A DNA stretch of 64,000 nucleotides from Maribacter sp044594925 (GCF_044594925.1 NZ_CP138991.1:2604001-2668000), one strand, 5' to 3'. Positions 17,771 through 27,165 are shown, counted from the stretch's first letter. The notes: generated by a model not told the origin, from the letters alone. A program made the numbers and translations.

Positions 17771-19162
17771 ATGAAAAAAAACAACCCTAGAAGGTCATTC
17801 TTAAAAAAAGCCTCTCTTACTACCGCTGCTATAACAGCATCACCTTTTATTCTTACTTCACAAGAGGATGAAAAAATTCTTCTTTCAAGAAAGTATGACA
17901 CACTAAATTATACAGCAAACGACCATATAAATCTTGCATTGATAGGGGCTGGAATTCAAGGCATTTATGATACCAAAGCAGCCCTGGGAGTTCAAGGGGT
18001 TAAGCTAGTTGCAGCTTGCGACCTTTATCTAGGAAGGCTAGATAGGGCAAAAGAGTTATGGGGAGATGCCATCTTTGTGACGCAGGACTACAGAAAAATT
18101 TTGGAAAGAAAAGATATTGATGCCGTTATTATAGCAACACCAGATCATTGGCACCAAAAAATTACAATTGATGCGTTAAATGCTGGAAAACACGTCTATT
18201 GTGAAAAACCAATGGTACAAAAATTTGAAGAAGGCCAGGCGATTATAGAGGCTCAAAGAAAGAGCGGTAAAATATGTCAGGTAGGTAGTCAAGGAATGTC
18301 GTCCTTAGGAAACGAAAAAGCAAAACAATTGTATGAGGAAGGTGCCATTGGCGATATTGTTATGCTAGACATGTACAACGACCGTTATTCCGCAGAAGGA
18401 GCTTGGCAGTACCCCATTCCGCCAGATGCTAATGAAACCACCATAGATTATGATACATTCTTGGGCACAGCACCCAAGGTGCCTTATGAACTAAAGCGCT
18501 TTTTTAGATGGCGTAATTATCAAGATTATGGCACAGGAGTTGCGGGCGATTTATTCGTTCATGCCTTTTCCACATTAAACCATGTTATCAGTTCACACGG
18601 ACCAAATAGGGCTTTAGCTACCGGAGGGCTTCGCTATTGGAAAGACGGCAGAGATGTACCCGATGTTACCATAACCCTTTATGATTACCCGAAAACAGCA
18701 ACACACGCTGCTTTCAACGCCGCTTTTAGAATAAACTTTATTGCAGGAAACGGCGGTGGCGGCGGTTTTAAATTAATTGGCACCGAGGGAGAGATGGAGA
18801 TAGGTCAGAATCAGGTTAAGCTAACCCGCTCAAAACTAGGAAAAATCCCTAGCAACTATTCCCTTGTTGCCTACACCGAGGAAACACAAAAAATAATACG
18901 ACAAGGGTATGCCGATAAGAATCTGGAATCACGTGCAAACAATCTGTCTACAGGTACAACAACTTGGGAGGCCCCTAATAATTACAAGGGAGGTCATTAT
19001 GACCATTTCAATAACTTCTTTACCGCTATCCGTTCGAACGGACAGGTAGTACAAGACCCTACTTTTGGCCTAAGAGCTGCGGGAGCGGCACTTCTTGCGA
19101 ACGAGAGTTATTTTAAAAATAAGCCCATAGATTGGGACCCTACAAAAATGAAATTGATTTAG
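17771..19162 (+). CDS. Exported Gfo/Idh/MocA family oxidoreductase
   Basis: A 463-residue protein with a twin-arginine signal (R7-R8-SFLKK, hydrophobic run to about 30), so probably folded with its nicotinamide cofactor and exported by Tat. The Rossmann fold shows G59-A-G61-x2-G64 and the family motif CEKP near 147; the C-terminal GFO_IDH_MocA_C domain follows. A TTG nine bases upstream is possible, but the ATG is preferred. Substrate unknown; relatives act on sugars or inositols, or as NAD-dependent glycosidases. No sugar gene is adjacent; the downstream usp gene converges on it with two bases between stops. Confidence 0.88.
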   Translation: MKKNNPRRSFLKKASLTTAAITASPFILTSQEDEKILLSRKYDTLNYTANDHINLALIGAGIQGIYDTKAALGVQGVKLVAACDLYLGRLDRAKELWGDAIFVTQDYRKILERKDIDAVIIATPDHWHQKITIDALNAGKHVYCEKPMVQKFEEGQAIIEAQRKSGKICQVGSQGMSSLGNEKAKQLYEEGAIGDIVMLDMYNDRYSAEGAWQYPIPPDANETTIDYDTFLGTAPKVPYELKRFFRWRNYQDYGTGVAGDLFVHAFSTLNHVISSHGPNRALATGGLRYWKDGRDVPDVTITLYDYPKTATHAAFNAAFRINFIAGNGGGGGFKLIGTEGEMEIGQNQVKLTRSKLGKIPSNYSLVAYTEETQKIIRQGYADKNLESRANNLSTGTTTWEAPNNYKGGHYDHFNNFFTAIRSNGQVVQDPTFGLRAAGAALLANESYFKNKPIDWDPTKMKLI

Positions 19163-19164
19163 GC

Positions 19165-19986
19165 TTAAATCTTAAAGGTTACTACCGGCAAAACAGCATG
19201 ATTGGCAACATCCTCGCCAATACTGCCAATAAAGAAGTGAGATAAGCCTTTACGGCCGTGTGTTGGCATTCCAATAAGATCTGCATTACTAATGGCAGCA
19301 AAATTGAGAATACCCTGTTCTACGTTATAATCGTTATAAATCGCTATCAACACATCATGACCAACAGTACTACAGAATGATGCTATTTTTTCTTGAATTT
19401 CCGCCGTACTTAAAAAATCATCTCCGGGAGTATTAATGTATACCAATTTCAATTCCGCTGAAAATATATTTGCTATATATTTGGCCCGTTGAAAAGCATG
19501 TATATTCTCCTCCTTTAAATCACAGGCAAAAACCATTTCTTTTGGATTAAACTGTTCCATCTTGGTTTTAATGACCATAACGGGAATATCTGAATGACGC
19601 ACTACCTTTTCGGTATTTGACCCAACAAAGATTTCCTTTAGTCCATCGCTGCCCGTACTCCCCATCACAATTAAATCAGCATCATGATCTTGAGCTACTT
19701 GACTTATCTCACTAAACACCTTAAAATGTTTTATAATGGGAACGACCGTAACACGTTCTAAATAGCTTTTATCTAAAAAATCGCCTAATCGCTTTTCTGC
19801 TAGTTTTATTAAAAATACGGTCTGTTCTGGATGAAAGCCCTCACTAGAGGACAAAATAGCCTCGTTCAGCTCTAACATATGCAAGGCATAAATCGTTGCG
19901 TTATTCTTTTCTGCGATGCTGGCAGCTACCTGTAAGGCATTATCAGATTGGTCTGAGAAATCTATAGGAACAATTATGTTTTTCAT
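19165..19986 (-). CDS. Universal stress protein, two tandem UspA domains (second copy)
   Basis: A 273-residue tandem Usp beginning MKNIIVPIDFSDQSDNAL. The first domain carries the ATP signature G-x2-G-x9-G-S (GSTG ... VGSN, about 127-140). The second contains a related loop HGRKGLSHFFIGS near the end. It lies 17 bases after hemN on the same strand, and no separate promoter was seen, so it is probably transcribed from the FNR-type hemN promoter. With the gene at 80-979 this makes two Usps under the same kind of oxygen-linked control. Confidence 0.93.
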   Translation of the reverse strand: MKNIIVPIDFSDQSDNALQVAASIAEKNNATIYALHMLELNEAILSSSEGFHPEQTVFLIKLAEKRLGDFLDKSYLERVTVVPIIKHFKVFSEISQVAQDHDADLIVMGSTGSDGLKEIFVGSNTEKVVRHSDIPVMVIKTKMEQFNPKEMVFACDLKEENIHAFQRAKYIANIFSAELKLVYINTPGDDFLSTAEIQEKIASFCSTVGHDVLIAIYNDYNVEQGILNFAAISNADLIGMPTHGRKGLSHFFIGSIGEDVANHAVLPVVTFKI

Positions 19987-20003
19987 CGATAGAAGGTTTA
20001 AGG

Positions 20004-21365
20004 TTAAATAGTCATAGAAAATAATCGGGTATCCGGTGTTTTCTCGTGAAGTTTTAGATCAAATGCCATACATATATTTCTAATGAAAGGTTTACCAGCT
20101 TGATTAACCTTAAGTTGCCTCGGAGTTATTTCTATCAGTCCATCTTTTTCTAGCTCTTTCAATTCATCTAGCACAAAAGGTAGGTCAGTAAAAAACATTT
20201 CCTCGTTAAACCATGACGTTTCAAAATTACACATGAGGTTAAGAATATGTTTTCTTATGACTTGATCTTCTTTAGTAAGAATATGACCTTTGAAAATGGG
20301 AATTACATCGTTAGCTACTAAATGTTGATATTCTTCCACACTCTTTACATTTTGAGCAAATCCGTACCAGCTATCGCTAATACTTGAAGCGCCTAAACCG
20401 ATCATTAATTTTGTTTTAGATGCCGTATAACCCATGAAGTTTCTATGCAAGCGACCTTCCACTGAGGATTTATACAGACTATCCGATTTTAAAGCGAAAT
20501 GATCCATGCCTACTTCCTCATAACCTAGGTAGCCAAGTAAGTTCTTACCGTCTTCATATTGCTTTCGTTTTTCTTCTGGCGATGGAAGGTCGGAATCCTT
20601 GTAGCCCCTTTGTCCATTACCCTTTAACCAAGGCACGTGAGCGTAGCTATAAAAAGCCAACCTGTCCGGCATTAAAGATTGGGTCTTAAGAATCGTTTTT
20701 GCTACATGCTCTATAGTTTGATGCGGTAGACCAAAAATAATATCATGACCAATAGAGGTATATCCAATTTCACGTGCCCAGTTCGTCACATGCTCCACAT
20801 TTGCGAAGGGCTGTACTCTATTGATGGCTTTTTGTACAGTTTCATTATAATCTTGAACCCCATAACTTACACGTCTAAACCCTACATCGTATAATGCCTG
20901 TAAATGTTCCTTAGTGGTATTATTGGGATGCCCTTCAAAACTAAACTCATAATTTTCTGCTCTAGCTGCCTTTTTAAAAATTTCGTTTATGAGCAATTTT
21001 AAATTCTCTGGGCTGAAAAATGTCGGTGTACCACCACCTAGATGAAGTTCCTTGATCTTGGGCTTTTCTCCAAAGAGGTCCAAATAAAGAGACCATTCCT
21101 TTAAAAGCGATTTAATATAAGGTAACTCTACATCGTGTCTTTTTGTAATTCTCTTATGGCAACCACAAAACGTACACATATTCTCGCAAAATGGTAGGTG
21201 AATATATAAACTAATACCCTCCTTACTATTGGATTCGGTAAAACTTCTTTGAACTGATGCTGTCCATTTTTTTCCAGAAAACTCCTTTACATTCCAATAA
21301 GGAACAGTTGGATAACTAGTATATCGGGGGCCAGGAACATTATATTTTTGAACAAGACTACACAT
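20004..21365 (-). CDS. hemN: Oxygen-independent coproporphyrinogen III oxidase
   Basis: A 453-residue radical SAM enzyme that decarboxylates coproporphyrinogen III in haem synthesis without oxygen. The N-terminal PRYTSYPT motif marks true HemN rather than HemW. The cluster motif C60-x3-C64-x2-C67-G-C69 is intact, followed by GGGTP near 107. It is the first gene of a hemN-usp operon. The FNR-like dyad and perfect -7 element upstream explain how haem supply for the cbb3 oxidase would be kept up at low oxygen. Confidence 0.96.
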   Translation of the reverse strand: MCSLVQKYNVPGPRYTSYPTVPYWNVKEFSGKKWTASVQRSFTESNSKEGISLYIHLPFCENMCTFCGCHKRITKRHDVELPYIKSLLKEWSLYLDLFGEKPKIKELHLGGGTPTFFSPENLKLLINEIFKKAARAENYEFSFEGHPNNTTKEHLQALYDVGFRRVSYGVQDYNETVQKAINRVQPFANVEHVTNWAREIGYTSIGHDIIFGLPHQTIEHVAKTILKTQSLMPDRLAFYSYAHVPWLKGNGQRGYKDSDLPSPEEKRKQYEDGKNLLGYLGYEEVGMDHFALKSDSLYKSSVEGRLHRNFMGYTASKTKLMIGLGASSISDSWYGFAQNVKSVEEYQHLVANDVIPIFKGHILTKEDQVIRKHILNLMCNFETSWFNEEMFFTDLPFVLDELKELEKDGLIEITPRQLKVNQAGKPFIRNICMAFDLKLHEKTPDTRLFSMTI

Positions 21366-21384
21366 AAAACGCTTTTATTTTTCA

Positions 21385-21427
21385 CAAAGCTATGGTCTTA
21401 GTCTATCAAAAAATATGATAAATGTCA
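21385..21427 (-). promoter_or_regulatory. FNR-type promoter of the hemN-usp operon
   Basis: In the direction of transcription TGACATTTATCA (21416-21427) is followed by the perfect -7 element TAGCTTTG (21385-21392). The distance from dyad centre to the end of the -7 element is 36.5 bp, as at the other three sites. The start codon is 19 bp further. Confidence 0.77.
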
Positions 21428-21439
21428 GTATCCTTAATG

Positions 21440-21901
21440 TTACTTCAAAAATTGTATGTGGCGTGTTAAGTTCTGTTCCACCGAAATAAAAGATTCGATA
21501 CCCTTTATACCCTCGATGGTAAGAATTTGGTCTTGGTAGACCGCGCGATAGTGTTGACTATCTTTTGCATGCATTTTTATAAAGATGTCGTACTTGCCAG
21601 TAACATGATGAATTTTTACAACTTCCTTCACCTTCATAAGATTGTTTATAACTTGCTTGTATTGTGTACTAATTATTAAATCTATGCCTAAAAAAACAGT
21701 AAACTTCCAATCCATTTTGGCATAGTCCACATTAAGGGTAGCCCCAATTATCAAACCCAGTTCCCTCATCTTTTTCATGCGGGAATGTACCGTTCCGGGA
21801 GAAATAATAAGTCTTTTGGCAACTTCCGTATAGGGCGTCTGCGCATCTTCTGTAAGAATGGACAAAATGCTAAAATCTAAGTTGTCTAATTTATTTTTCA
21901 A
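21440..21901 (-). CDS. Lrp/AsnC family transcriptional regulator
   Basis: About 153 residues: an N-terminal helix-turn-helix (LDNLDFSILSIL ... ISPGTVHSRMKKM, first 50 residues) and a RAM/AsnC ligand-binding domain. No ATG lies at the expected N-terminus; a TTG at 21899-21901 gives LKNKLDNLD, the usual family start, and another TTG at 21947-21949 would add 16 residues. Such proteins often control amino-acid uptake or catabolism and their own gene. It is divergent from the TonB receptor, lipoprotein and aminotransferase set across a 500-base spacer with dyads, so it is a plausible regulator of that set. Confidence 0.88.
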   Translation of the reverse strand: MKNKLDNLDFSILSILTEDAQTPYTEVAKRLIISPGTVHSRMKKMRELGLIIGATLNVDYAKMDWKFTVFLGIDLIISTQYKQVINNLMKVKEVVKIHHVTGKYDIFIKMHAKDSQHYRAVYQDQILTIEGIKGIESFISVEQNLTRHIQFLK

Positions 21902-21949
21902 TATTATCAAAATTTGCTTTCCATTTGAGGGGAGCTCTGCTTTTATCAA

Positions 21950-22450
21950 TACCTATTTTGTTTAAAAAACCTCAATTATATTTCAACGCTATTACTAAAA
22001 GTAAATATAATTCAACGTTTATTAATTTTTAGTTATTATTTCATATTAAAAACCCCAATAAAGAAAGAATAACTCAATTTTTATCATATAAATTACATAT
22101 TCAATAAAAATAATGTAATGTGAAATATTATCAGATGGGCAGTTTAATAAGTACAAGAAATCCAAAAATGACATATCGCCAAAAAAATGTTTCAAAAATG
22201 GCGATATGTTATATTTTAACCTGTGAAACTCAATAAAACATAGGGTTTACCAACACTGTCCATTTTATTTAATCCGCAACTCTCATTAATATTGTCTGTG
22301 CTAAAATTTACTTTTTGAAAGTGATTTTAACCAGATAAAAAAAGTGTCCGGAACTTTTCTTTTAAAACACACATAAACTCATTCCATGTAGAATGTTGTA
22401 ATGGTATGAGCGGTGCGTGAATTTGAGTAATAACTAACTAAACCTCAATT
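21950..22450. other. Long divergent regulatory spacer with dyads
   Basis: No gene was found in these 500 bases between the Lrp regulator and the TonB receptor. It holds the direct repeat TTCAACG (21982-21988 and 22011-22017), the dyad ATTACAT (22092-22098) with ATGTAAT (22113-22119), and the strong dyad at 22171-22209. The receptor leader near the start codon reads CTAACTAAACCTCAA, closely similar to the leader of the SusC gene at 44242; TTGAG (22423-22427) could fold back on CTCAA (22444-22448). Confidence 0.7.
22171..22209. repeat. 11-bp inverted repeat, candidate operator
   Basis: ACATATCGCCA (22171-22181) and TGGCGATATGT (22199-22209) form a perfect inverted repeat around a 17-base A/T-rich loop. 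No T tract follows on the plus strand and no gene ends nearby, so a protein-binding operator fits better than a terminator. Confidence 0.6.
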
Positions 22451-25414
22451 ATGAAGAAATCATTATTAGTTTCACTTTTTCTCCTTAGTGCCATACATAT
22501 GGCATTTTCGCAGGAAATAACAATCTCTGGAAAGATATCAGATCAAACCGGTCCTCTTCCTGGAGTTAATATAGTAGTAAAAGGAACCACCACGGGAGCC
22601 ATTTCAGATTTTGACGGAAATTATTCCATTAATGCTCCAAGCACCGGCACCTTGGTATTCTCCTATTTAGGATATGCAAAGAAAGAAGTCAATATTGGAG
22701 GCAGGACGACCATAAACACCACCCTTGAAGCCTCTGCAGAGCAATTAACGGAAACAATTGTTGTTGGGTCAAGAGGGCAAGCGCGAACCAAATTGGAAAC
22801 TGCTGCTCCAGTAGATGTTATCAGTGTCAGTAAACAGGCCGTTAATATGCCACAATTGGACATTGCATCACTCTTGGTAGCATCCGCACCCTCCTTTACT
22901 GCGGTACAGTCTCAAGGTGGTGACCTTAGTGCATCCGTAAACCCACCTACTCTTAGAGGATTAGGGCCTAATCAGCTTTTAGTGCTGATAGATGGGAAAA
23001 GGAGACACAGTGGCGCGCAGTTGATAGCGTCACCGAACGGTTCACAGGCAAACTCGGTAGATTTGTCCTTTATACCACTAGATGCTATAGATCGTGTAGA
23101 AGTTTTGAGGGATGGAGCTTCAGCCCAATATGGTTCTGATGCCATAGCTGGTGTAATGAATTTCATTACCAGAAAAGGAACCAATAGATTTACGGCAAAT
23201 TATACCGCAGGTTTCTATTCTAACACTACGCCTAACACCGAGGGAACCAGTATTAGTGAGTCTGACCAGGCTTTATTGGATGATAATGGAGGTGTTGACG
23301 GTATAACCCATCAATTAGGTGCAAATTATGGAGTATCCTTTGAGAATGGAGGCTATCTTAACGTATCAGGTACTTACAGGCAAAATGAAATAGCAATCCG
23401 CCCTAATATTAGTGGATCTACACCTTACGGAGATTCATATCTGAACAATGAAAGAACGGATGAACGGGGCAATATCATCATTACCAACCCAGAGCTATTG
23501 GCCGCCCAAGCTGCTGGGAATACAGCTTTGGCCGCTGAACTTCAGACAAATGATGGTCTGCTTTCAGCAAGAGGCCTTACCGCTAGAGATATTTCTACCT
23601 TTGCTGGACTGCCCGCCAGCCAGTTGGGTGTAGTAAATTATAGTTTGGCATTACCCTTATCCGCTGACTCGGAAACCAGTTTCTACTCTTTTGGAGATTT
23701 CGGATATAAAAATTCAGACCTTCTAAGCTGTTTTTACAGAAGACCGGCACAGACAGATCGTTTCAACTTTGACCTGTATCCCAATGGGTTTAGACCTCAG
23801 ATGGTAAATACTCAGACCAATATAGGATTCACTGCGGGTATCGAAGGGAAACTTGGAGATTGGGATTTCGATTTCAGTAACACATACGGTAAAAACAAAC
23901 AAGTTTATACTCAGTTCAATACTTTTAATGCCAGTCTACAGTCAGAATCGCCTACAGAGATGGATCTTGGCACGCATAGCTTTTTTCAGAATACGGCCAA
24001 TTTTGATATGAGCAAGTACTATGATGATTTTCTTTCTGGATTGAACATCGCTATTGGAGCTGAATTTAGAGTTGAGAATTATATTATAGAAGCTGGTCAA
24101 CCAGAGAGTTTTGAGGCAGGCGATGCCGGCTTATTCACTGCAACAGAGGATAACCAAGCCCTTATTGGACCAGATGGTTTTCCTTTGACTGATTTGAATG
24201 GGAATCCTATTCTTGGCGACGATGGTAATGCATTAGTGCTTCCCTTTGGAGGCGTTAGTTCTTTTCCTGTCCATCAGCACAGTCCAAATTCTCAGTGTTT
24301 TAGAGGGTTTGCGCCTGAAAATGAAGCCAATGAATTTAGATCGGTTACAGCCCTTTATTTGGATACGGAACTTGACGTGACCGATAAGTGGTTCGTAAGC
24401 GGAGCTTTGCGAACGGAACAATACACAGATTTTGGTGGCGTTTTCACTGGGAAGTTCGCCACACGTTATAAAATTACGGATAACTTTGCTGTCAGAGGTT
24501 CGCTTAGTTCGGGATTCAGGGCCCCATCCCTACAAGAGCTTAACTATTCGCATACTTTTACCTTTTTCGTTGATTTGGTACCGTTTGATGGCACCGTATT
24601 TCCTAATGGGAGTTCCGCTGCACAGGCGATTGGTATTACAGCTCTTCAAGAAGAAAAATCCACAAACTTTGGCGTAGGTTTTACTGCAAAACTTTTCAAT
24701 AAAATAGACCTAACCGTAGATTATTTTGATATACAGATTTCGGACCGTTTGTTTGACACCGGGAATTTCAGTGCTACCGATGCTCCGGCTTTAGAACCGA
24801 TTATTGGTTCAGGTTTGGCCAGCTTTCGAATAAACGGAGGTGATATCAGCACAAAGGGTCTTGAAGTTGTAGCAAATTATAATGAGCGTATTGGTGATGG
24901 ATTGTTAGGTGTTATGTTCTCAGGAACTTTTATGGACAGAACTTTTGAGGGAGCCAACATTCCTAATTTAAACACGGTTCTTTCAGATGAAGATCTTGAG
25001 GCCAGGTATATAGATAGAGCGGTAATAGGACAATACGAGGTTGGCAACCCGAACACGACCATGATTGCTTCTGTGTCTTATTCCCTAGGAAGATGGTCTG
25101 CCAATTTAAGAGGCACTTATTTTGGAGAAGTATCCCGTCTTGATGATGGTTTAGGCACCCTAGTGGACGAAAATTTTCCTGATGCGGGATCTCAAGGATT
25201 TTCAGATCAAACATTTTCGGCTCAGTTCGTAAACGATATTGGCGTAACCTATCAATTTTCGGAAAACTTAGCTTTCACCCTTACAGGTCAAAATATTTTT
25301 AATCAATATCCTGATATACGAAGACAAGAGGAAAGAGGCTTTCTACTCTATAATGGTGGACAGCAAGGTGCGCTAGGCGCTTTTTATTCAGCAAGAGCAA
25401 CATTTAGTTTCTAA
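22451..25414 (+). CDS. TonB-dependent outer-membrane receptor
   Basis: A 987-residue receptor: signal peptide (1-20, SQ cleavage), a carboxypeptidase-D regulatory-like domain (about 22-100, ISGKISDQTG and DFDGNYSI), plug (about 115-235, DRVEVLRDGASAQYGSDAIAG) and a beta barrel ending in an aromatic (ATFSF). No SusD follows, so it is not a classic SusC pair; instead a small lipoprotein and an exported aminotransferase follow within 60 bases. Substrate unknown; the neighbours and the divergent Lrp gene hint at an amino acid, peptide or other nitrogenous ligand. Confidence 0.93.
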   Translation: MKKSLLVSLFLLSAIHMAFSQEITISGKISDQTGPLPGVNIVVKGTTTGAISDFDGNYSINAPSTGTLVFSYLGYAKKEVNIGGRTTINTTLEASAEQLTETIVVGSRGQARTKLETAAPVDVISVSKQAVNMPQLDIASLLVASAPSFTAVQSQGGDLSASVNPPTLRGLGPNQLLVLIDGKRRHSGAQLIASPNGSQANSVDLSFIPLDAIDRVEVLRDGASAQYGSDAIAGVMNFITRKGTNRFTANYTAGFYSNTTPNTEGTSISESDQALLDDNGGVDGITHQLGANYGVSFENGGYLNVSGTYRQNEIAIRPNISGSTPYGDSYLNNERTDERGNIIITNPELLAAQAAGNTALAAELQTNDGLLSARGLTARDISTFAGLPASQLGVVNYSLALPLSADSETSFYSFGDFGYKNSDLLSCFYRRPAQTDRFNFDLYPNGFRPQMVNTQTNIGFTAGIEGKLGDWDFDFSNTYGKNKQVYTQFNTFNASLQSESPTEMDLGTHSFFQNTANFDMSKYYDDFLSGLNIAIGAEFRVENYIIEAGQPESFEAGDAGLFTATEDNQALIGPDGFPLTDLNGNPILGDDGNALVLPFGGVSSFPVHQHSPNSQCFRGFAPENEANEFRSVTALYLDTELDVTDKWFVSGALRTEQYTDFGGVFTGKFATRYKITDNFAVRGSLSSGFRAPSLQELNYSHTFTFFVDLVPFDGTVFPNGSSAAQAIGITALQEEKSTNFGVGFTAKLFNKIDLTVDYFDIQISDRLFDTGNFSATDAPALEPIIGSGLASFRINGGDISTKGLEVVANYNERIGDGLLGVMFSGTFMDRTFEGANIPNLNTVLSDEDLEARYIDRAVIGQYEVGNPNTTMIASVSYSLGRWSANLRGTYFGEVSRLDDGLGTLVDENFPDAGSQGFSDQTFSAQFVNDIGVTYQFSENLAFTLTGQNIFNQYPDIRRQEERGFLLYNGGQQGALGAFYSARATFSF

Positions 25415-25447
25415 AACAATAGTATGATATTCAAAAATAAAAATATT

Positions 25448-25948
25448 ATGAAAACCTATATAACAAGAATAATTTTAGTGGTAGTTGTATTGTCCGTTGC
25501 TACTTCCTGTGATTTAGAGCGACTAGAATCAGCTCAAGAGGTTGCTCCTGGCGGAGGCACCTTGGATACATTTACGGCCTATACCATAGATTCTACCGAC
25601 CCAGATGGGTCAAATGTAAATGGAAGAATAGTTTTTTGGGAAACCAGCTTAAACCAAACGCTCGTGCAAATCTCGCTATTCAATACCATACCCGGTACTT
25701 TACATCCCGCATTGGTTTTAGATGGCGCTGTTGAGTCGGCGGGTGCTACAATGCTGACCTTAGATGACGTATCCGGTGATACAGGTGAGCTAAATAACAA
25801 TAAGCTTTTTTTAATAGCCGATACCAACTTTTATGATTCGATATTAACTATGGATTCGCATATTAACATTTACCTCAGTGAAACGGACAATACCATTGTG
25901 GCGTCTGGAAATTTAGGAGTTAATGCGGATCCAGTAGATTCAAATTAG
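25448..25948 (+). CDS. Small lipoprotein, possibly CHRD-like
   Basis: A 166-residue protein with a lipoprotein signal (VLSVATSC, Cys near residue 21). An in-frame start 24 bases upstream is less likely because it precedes the positive MKTYITR signal start. The body is beta-rich, with ALVLDGAVESAGATM and HINIYLSETDNTIVASGNLG segments that faintly resemble the CHRD fold seen in Bacteroidota lipoproteins; this is a weak match. It lies 33 bases after the receptor and 26 before the aminotransferase, so it may be a surface or periplasmic accessory to the receptor. Confidence 0.75.
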   Translation: MKTYITRIILVVVVLSVATSCDLERLESAQEVAPGGGTLDTFTAYTIDSTDPDGSNVNGRIVFWETSLNQTLVQISLFNTIPGTLHPALVLDGAVESAGATMLTLDDVSGDTGELNNNKLFLIADTNFYDSILTMDSHINIYLSETDNTIVASGNLGVNADPVDSN

Positions 25949-25974
25949 AATTTTTAACTTAAATATAGCACATA

Positions 25975-27165
25975 ATGAAAACAACAGTAAACAGAAGAGA
26001 TTGGCTTAAAAGAGGCGTTCTCACTGCTGCCGGAGTAATGGCAGCACCTTATTTGACCTATGGAGCATTTCCGTCGCAACCTATTAAAATGGATGCGCAA
26101 GGAAATATTCCTTACACTCCATTTTTTAAGGAGTATTTACCGTATGCACCTGCAGAACCTATTGAGTTGGCTGCAAAAATAAATGCCAACGAAAATCCTT
26201 ATGGACCGTCTCCCATGGCTGTTGATGCCATGCAAAAATATGCTCCAATGGGCAACCGTTACGCCTGGAAGGAATTATACCAACTAATGGATAAAATTGC
26301 CTTGGAAGAGGGTGTAAAGCAAGATAATATCATGATGGGTCCTGGATCATCCGATCTTTTGGAAAAGACCGCTATGGTATTCTTTAAAGACGGAGGGAAC
26401 ATTGTTTCCGCTGATCCAGCATACATGTCCTTGATTAAAGTTGCAGAGGCAACCGGAGCAACTTGGAAACCGGTAAAACTAAAGAATGATTGGTCTCACG
26501 ATTTAGCAGCTATGGAAGCCGCTATTGATTCTGACACCAAATTAGTATACATCTGTAATCCAAATAACCCAACAGGAAGCATGACCGATCATGCAGAACT
26601 AGTGGATTTTTGTTCCAGGGTTTCGGCAAAAGTTCCAATTTTTGTTGATGAAGCATATTTAGGCTTCCTAGAGGACGGTGCTAAAAAAAGTATGGTATCC
26701 CTGATTAACGAAGGTAAGAACGTAATCATTGCACGTACTTTTTCTAAAATTCAGGGAATGGCAGGTTTACGCGTAGGTTATGTAGTTGCTCAACCAGAAA
26801 CCCTAGAAGTCATTCAAAAAGTTACTCGCGGCGGTATGGGTATCACCTTACCATCCGTATATGCAGCAATGGCTAGTATGGATGATGTTGCTTTTAAGAA
26901 CAAATCAAGAACATTGAACAAAGAATGTAGAGAATATGTTTACGCAAACCTAAAGCGCATGGGCTTCGATTACGTGCCATCTTCTACAAGCTTTATATTA
27001 TTCCCAATTGAAATGGAGGGTAAACCCTTCTTAGAAAAAATGACTGCCTTAGGTGTTGGGGTCAGGGCGTTTGAAATCTATAATAAGAACTGGTGCAGAG
27101 TAAGCATGGGTACTATGGATGAAATGAAGCTGTTTACAGCTGCCCTTGAAAAAGTGCTAGTTTAA
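25975..27165 (+). CDS. Exported class I/II aminotransferase (HisC-like)
   Basis: A 396-residue PLP enzyme of fold type I. The N-terminus has a Tat-type signal (NRRDWLKRG, then a hydrophobic Ala-rich stretch to about residue 30). The enzyme body has NANENPYGPS, CNPNNPTG near 196-203, VDEAYL near 226 and the PLP lysine K258 in FSKIQG. The closest textbook relative is histidinol-phosphate aminotransferase, but no his genes are present and the protein is predicted to leave the cytoplasm, so a biosynthetic role is unlikely. Its place behind a TonB receptor and lipoprotein suggests modification of an imported amine or amino acid in the periplasm. Confidence 0.9.
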   Translation: MKTTVNRRDWLKRGVLTAAGVMAAPYLTYGAFPSQPIKMDAQGNIPYTPFFKEYLPYAPAEPIELAAKINANENPYGPSPMAVDAMQKYAPMGNRYAWKELYQLMDKIALEEGVKQDNIMMGPGSSDLLEKTAMVFFKDGGNIVSADPAYMSLIKVAEATGATWKPVKLKNDWSHDLAAMEAAIDSDTKLVYICNPNNPTGSMTDHAELVDFCSRVSAKVPIFVDEAYLGFLEDGAKKSMVSLINEGKNVIIARTFSKIQGMAGLRVGYVVAQPETLEVIQKVTRGGMGITLPSVYAAMASMDDVAFKNKSRTLNKECREYVYANLKRMGFDYVPSSTSFILFPIEMEGKPFLEKMTALGVGVRAFEIYNKNWCRVSMGTMDEMKLFTAALEKVLV

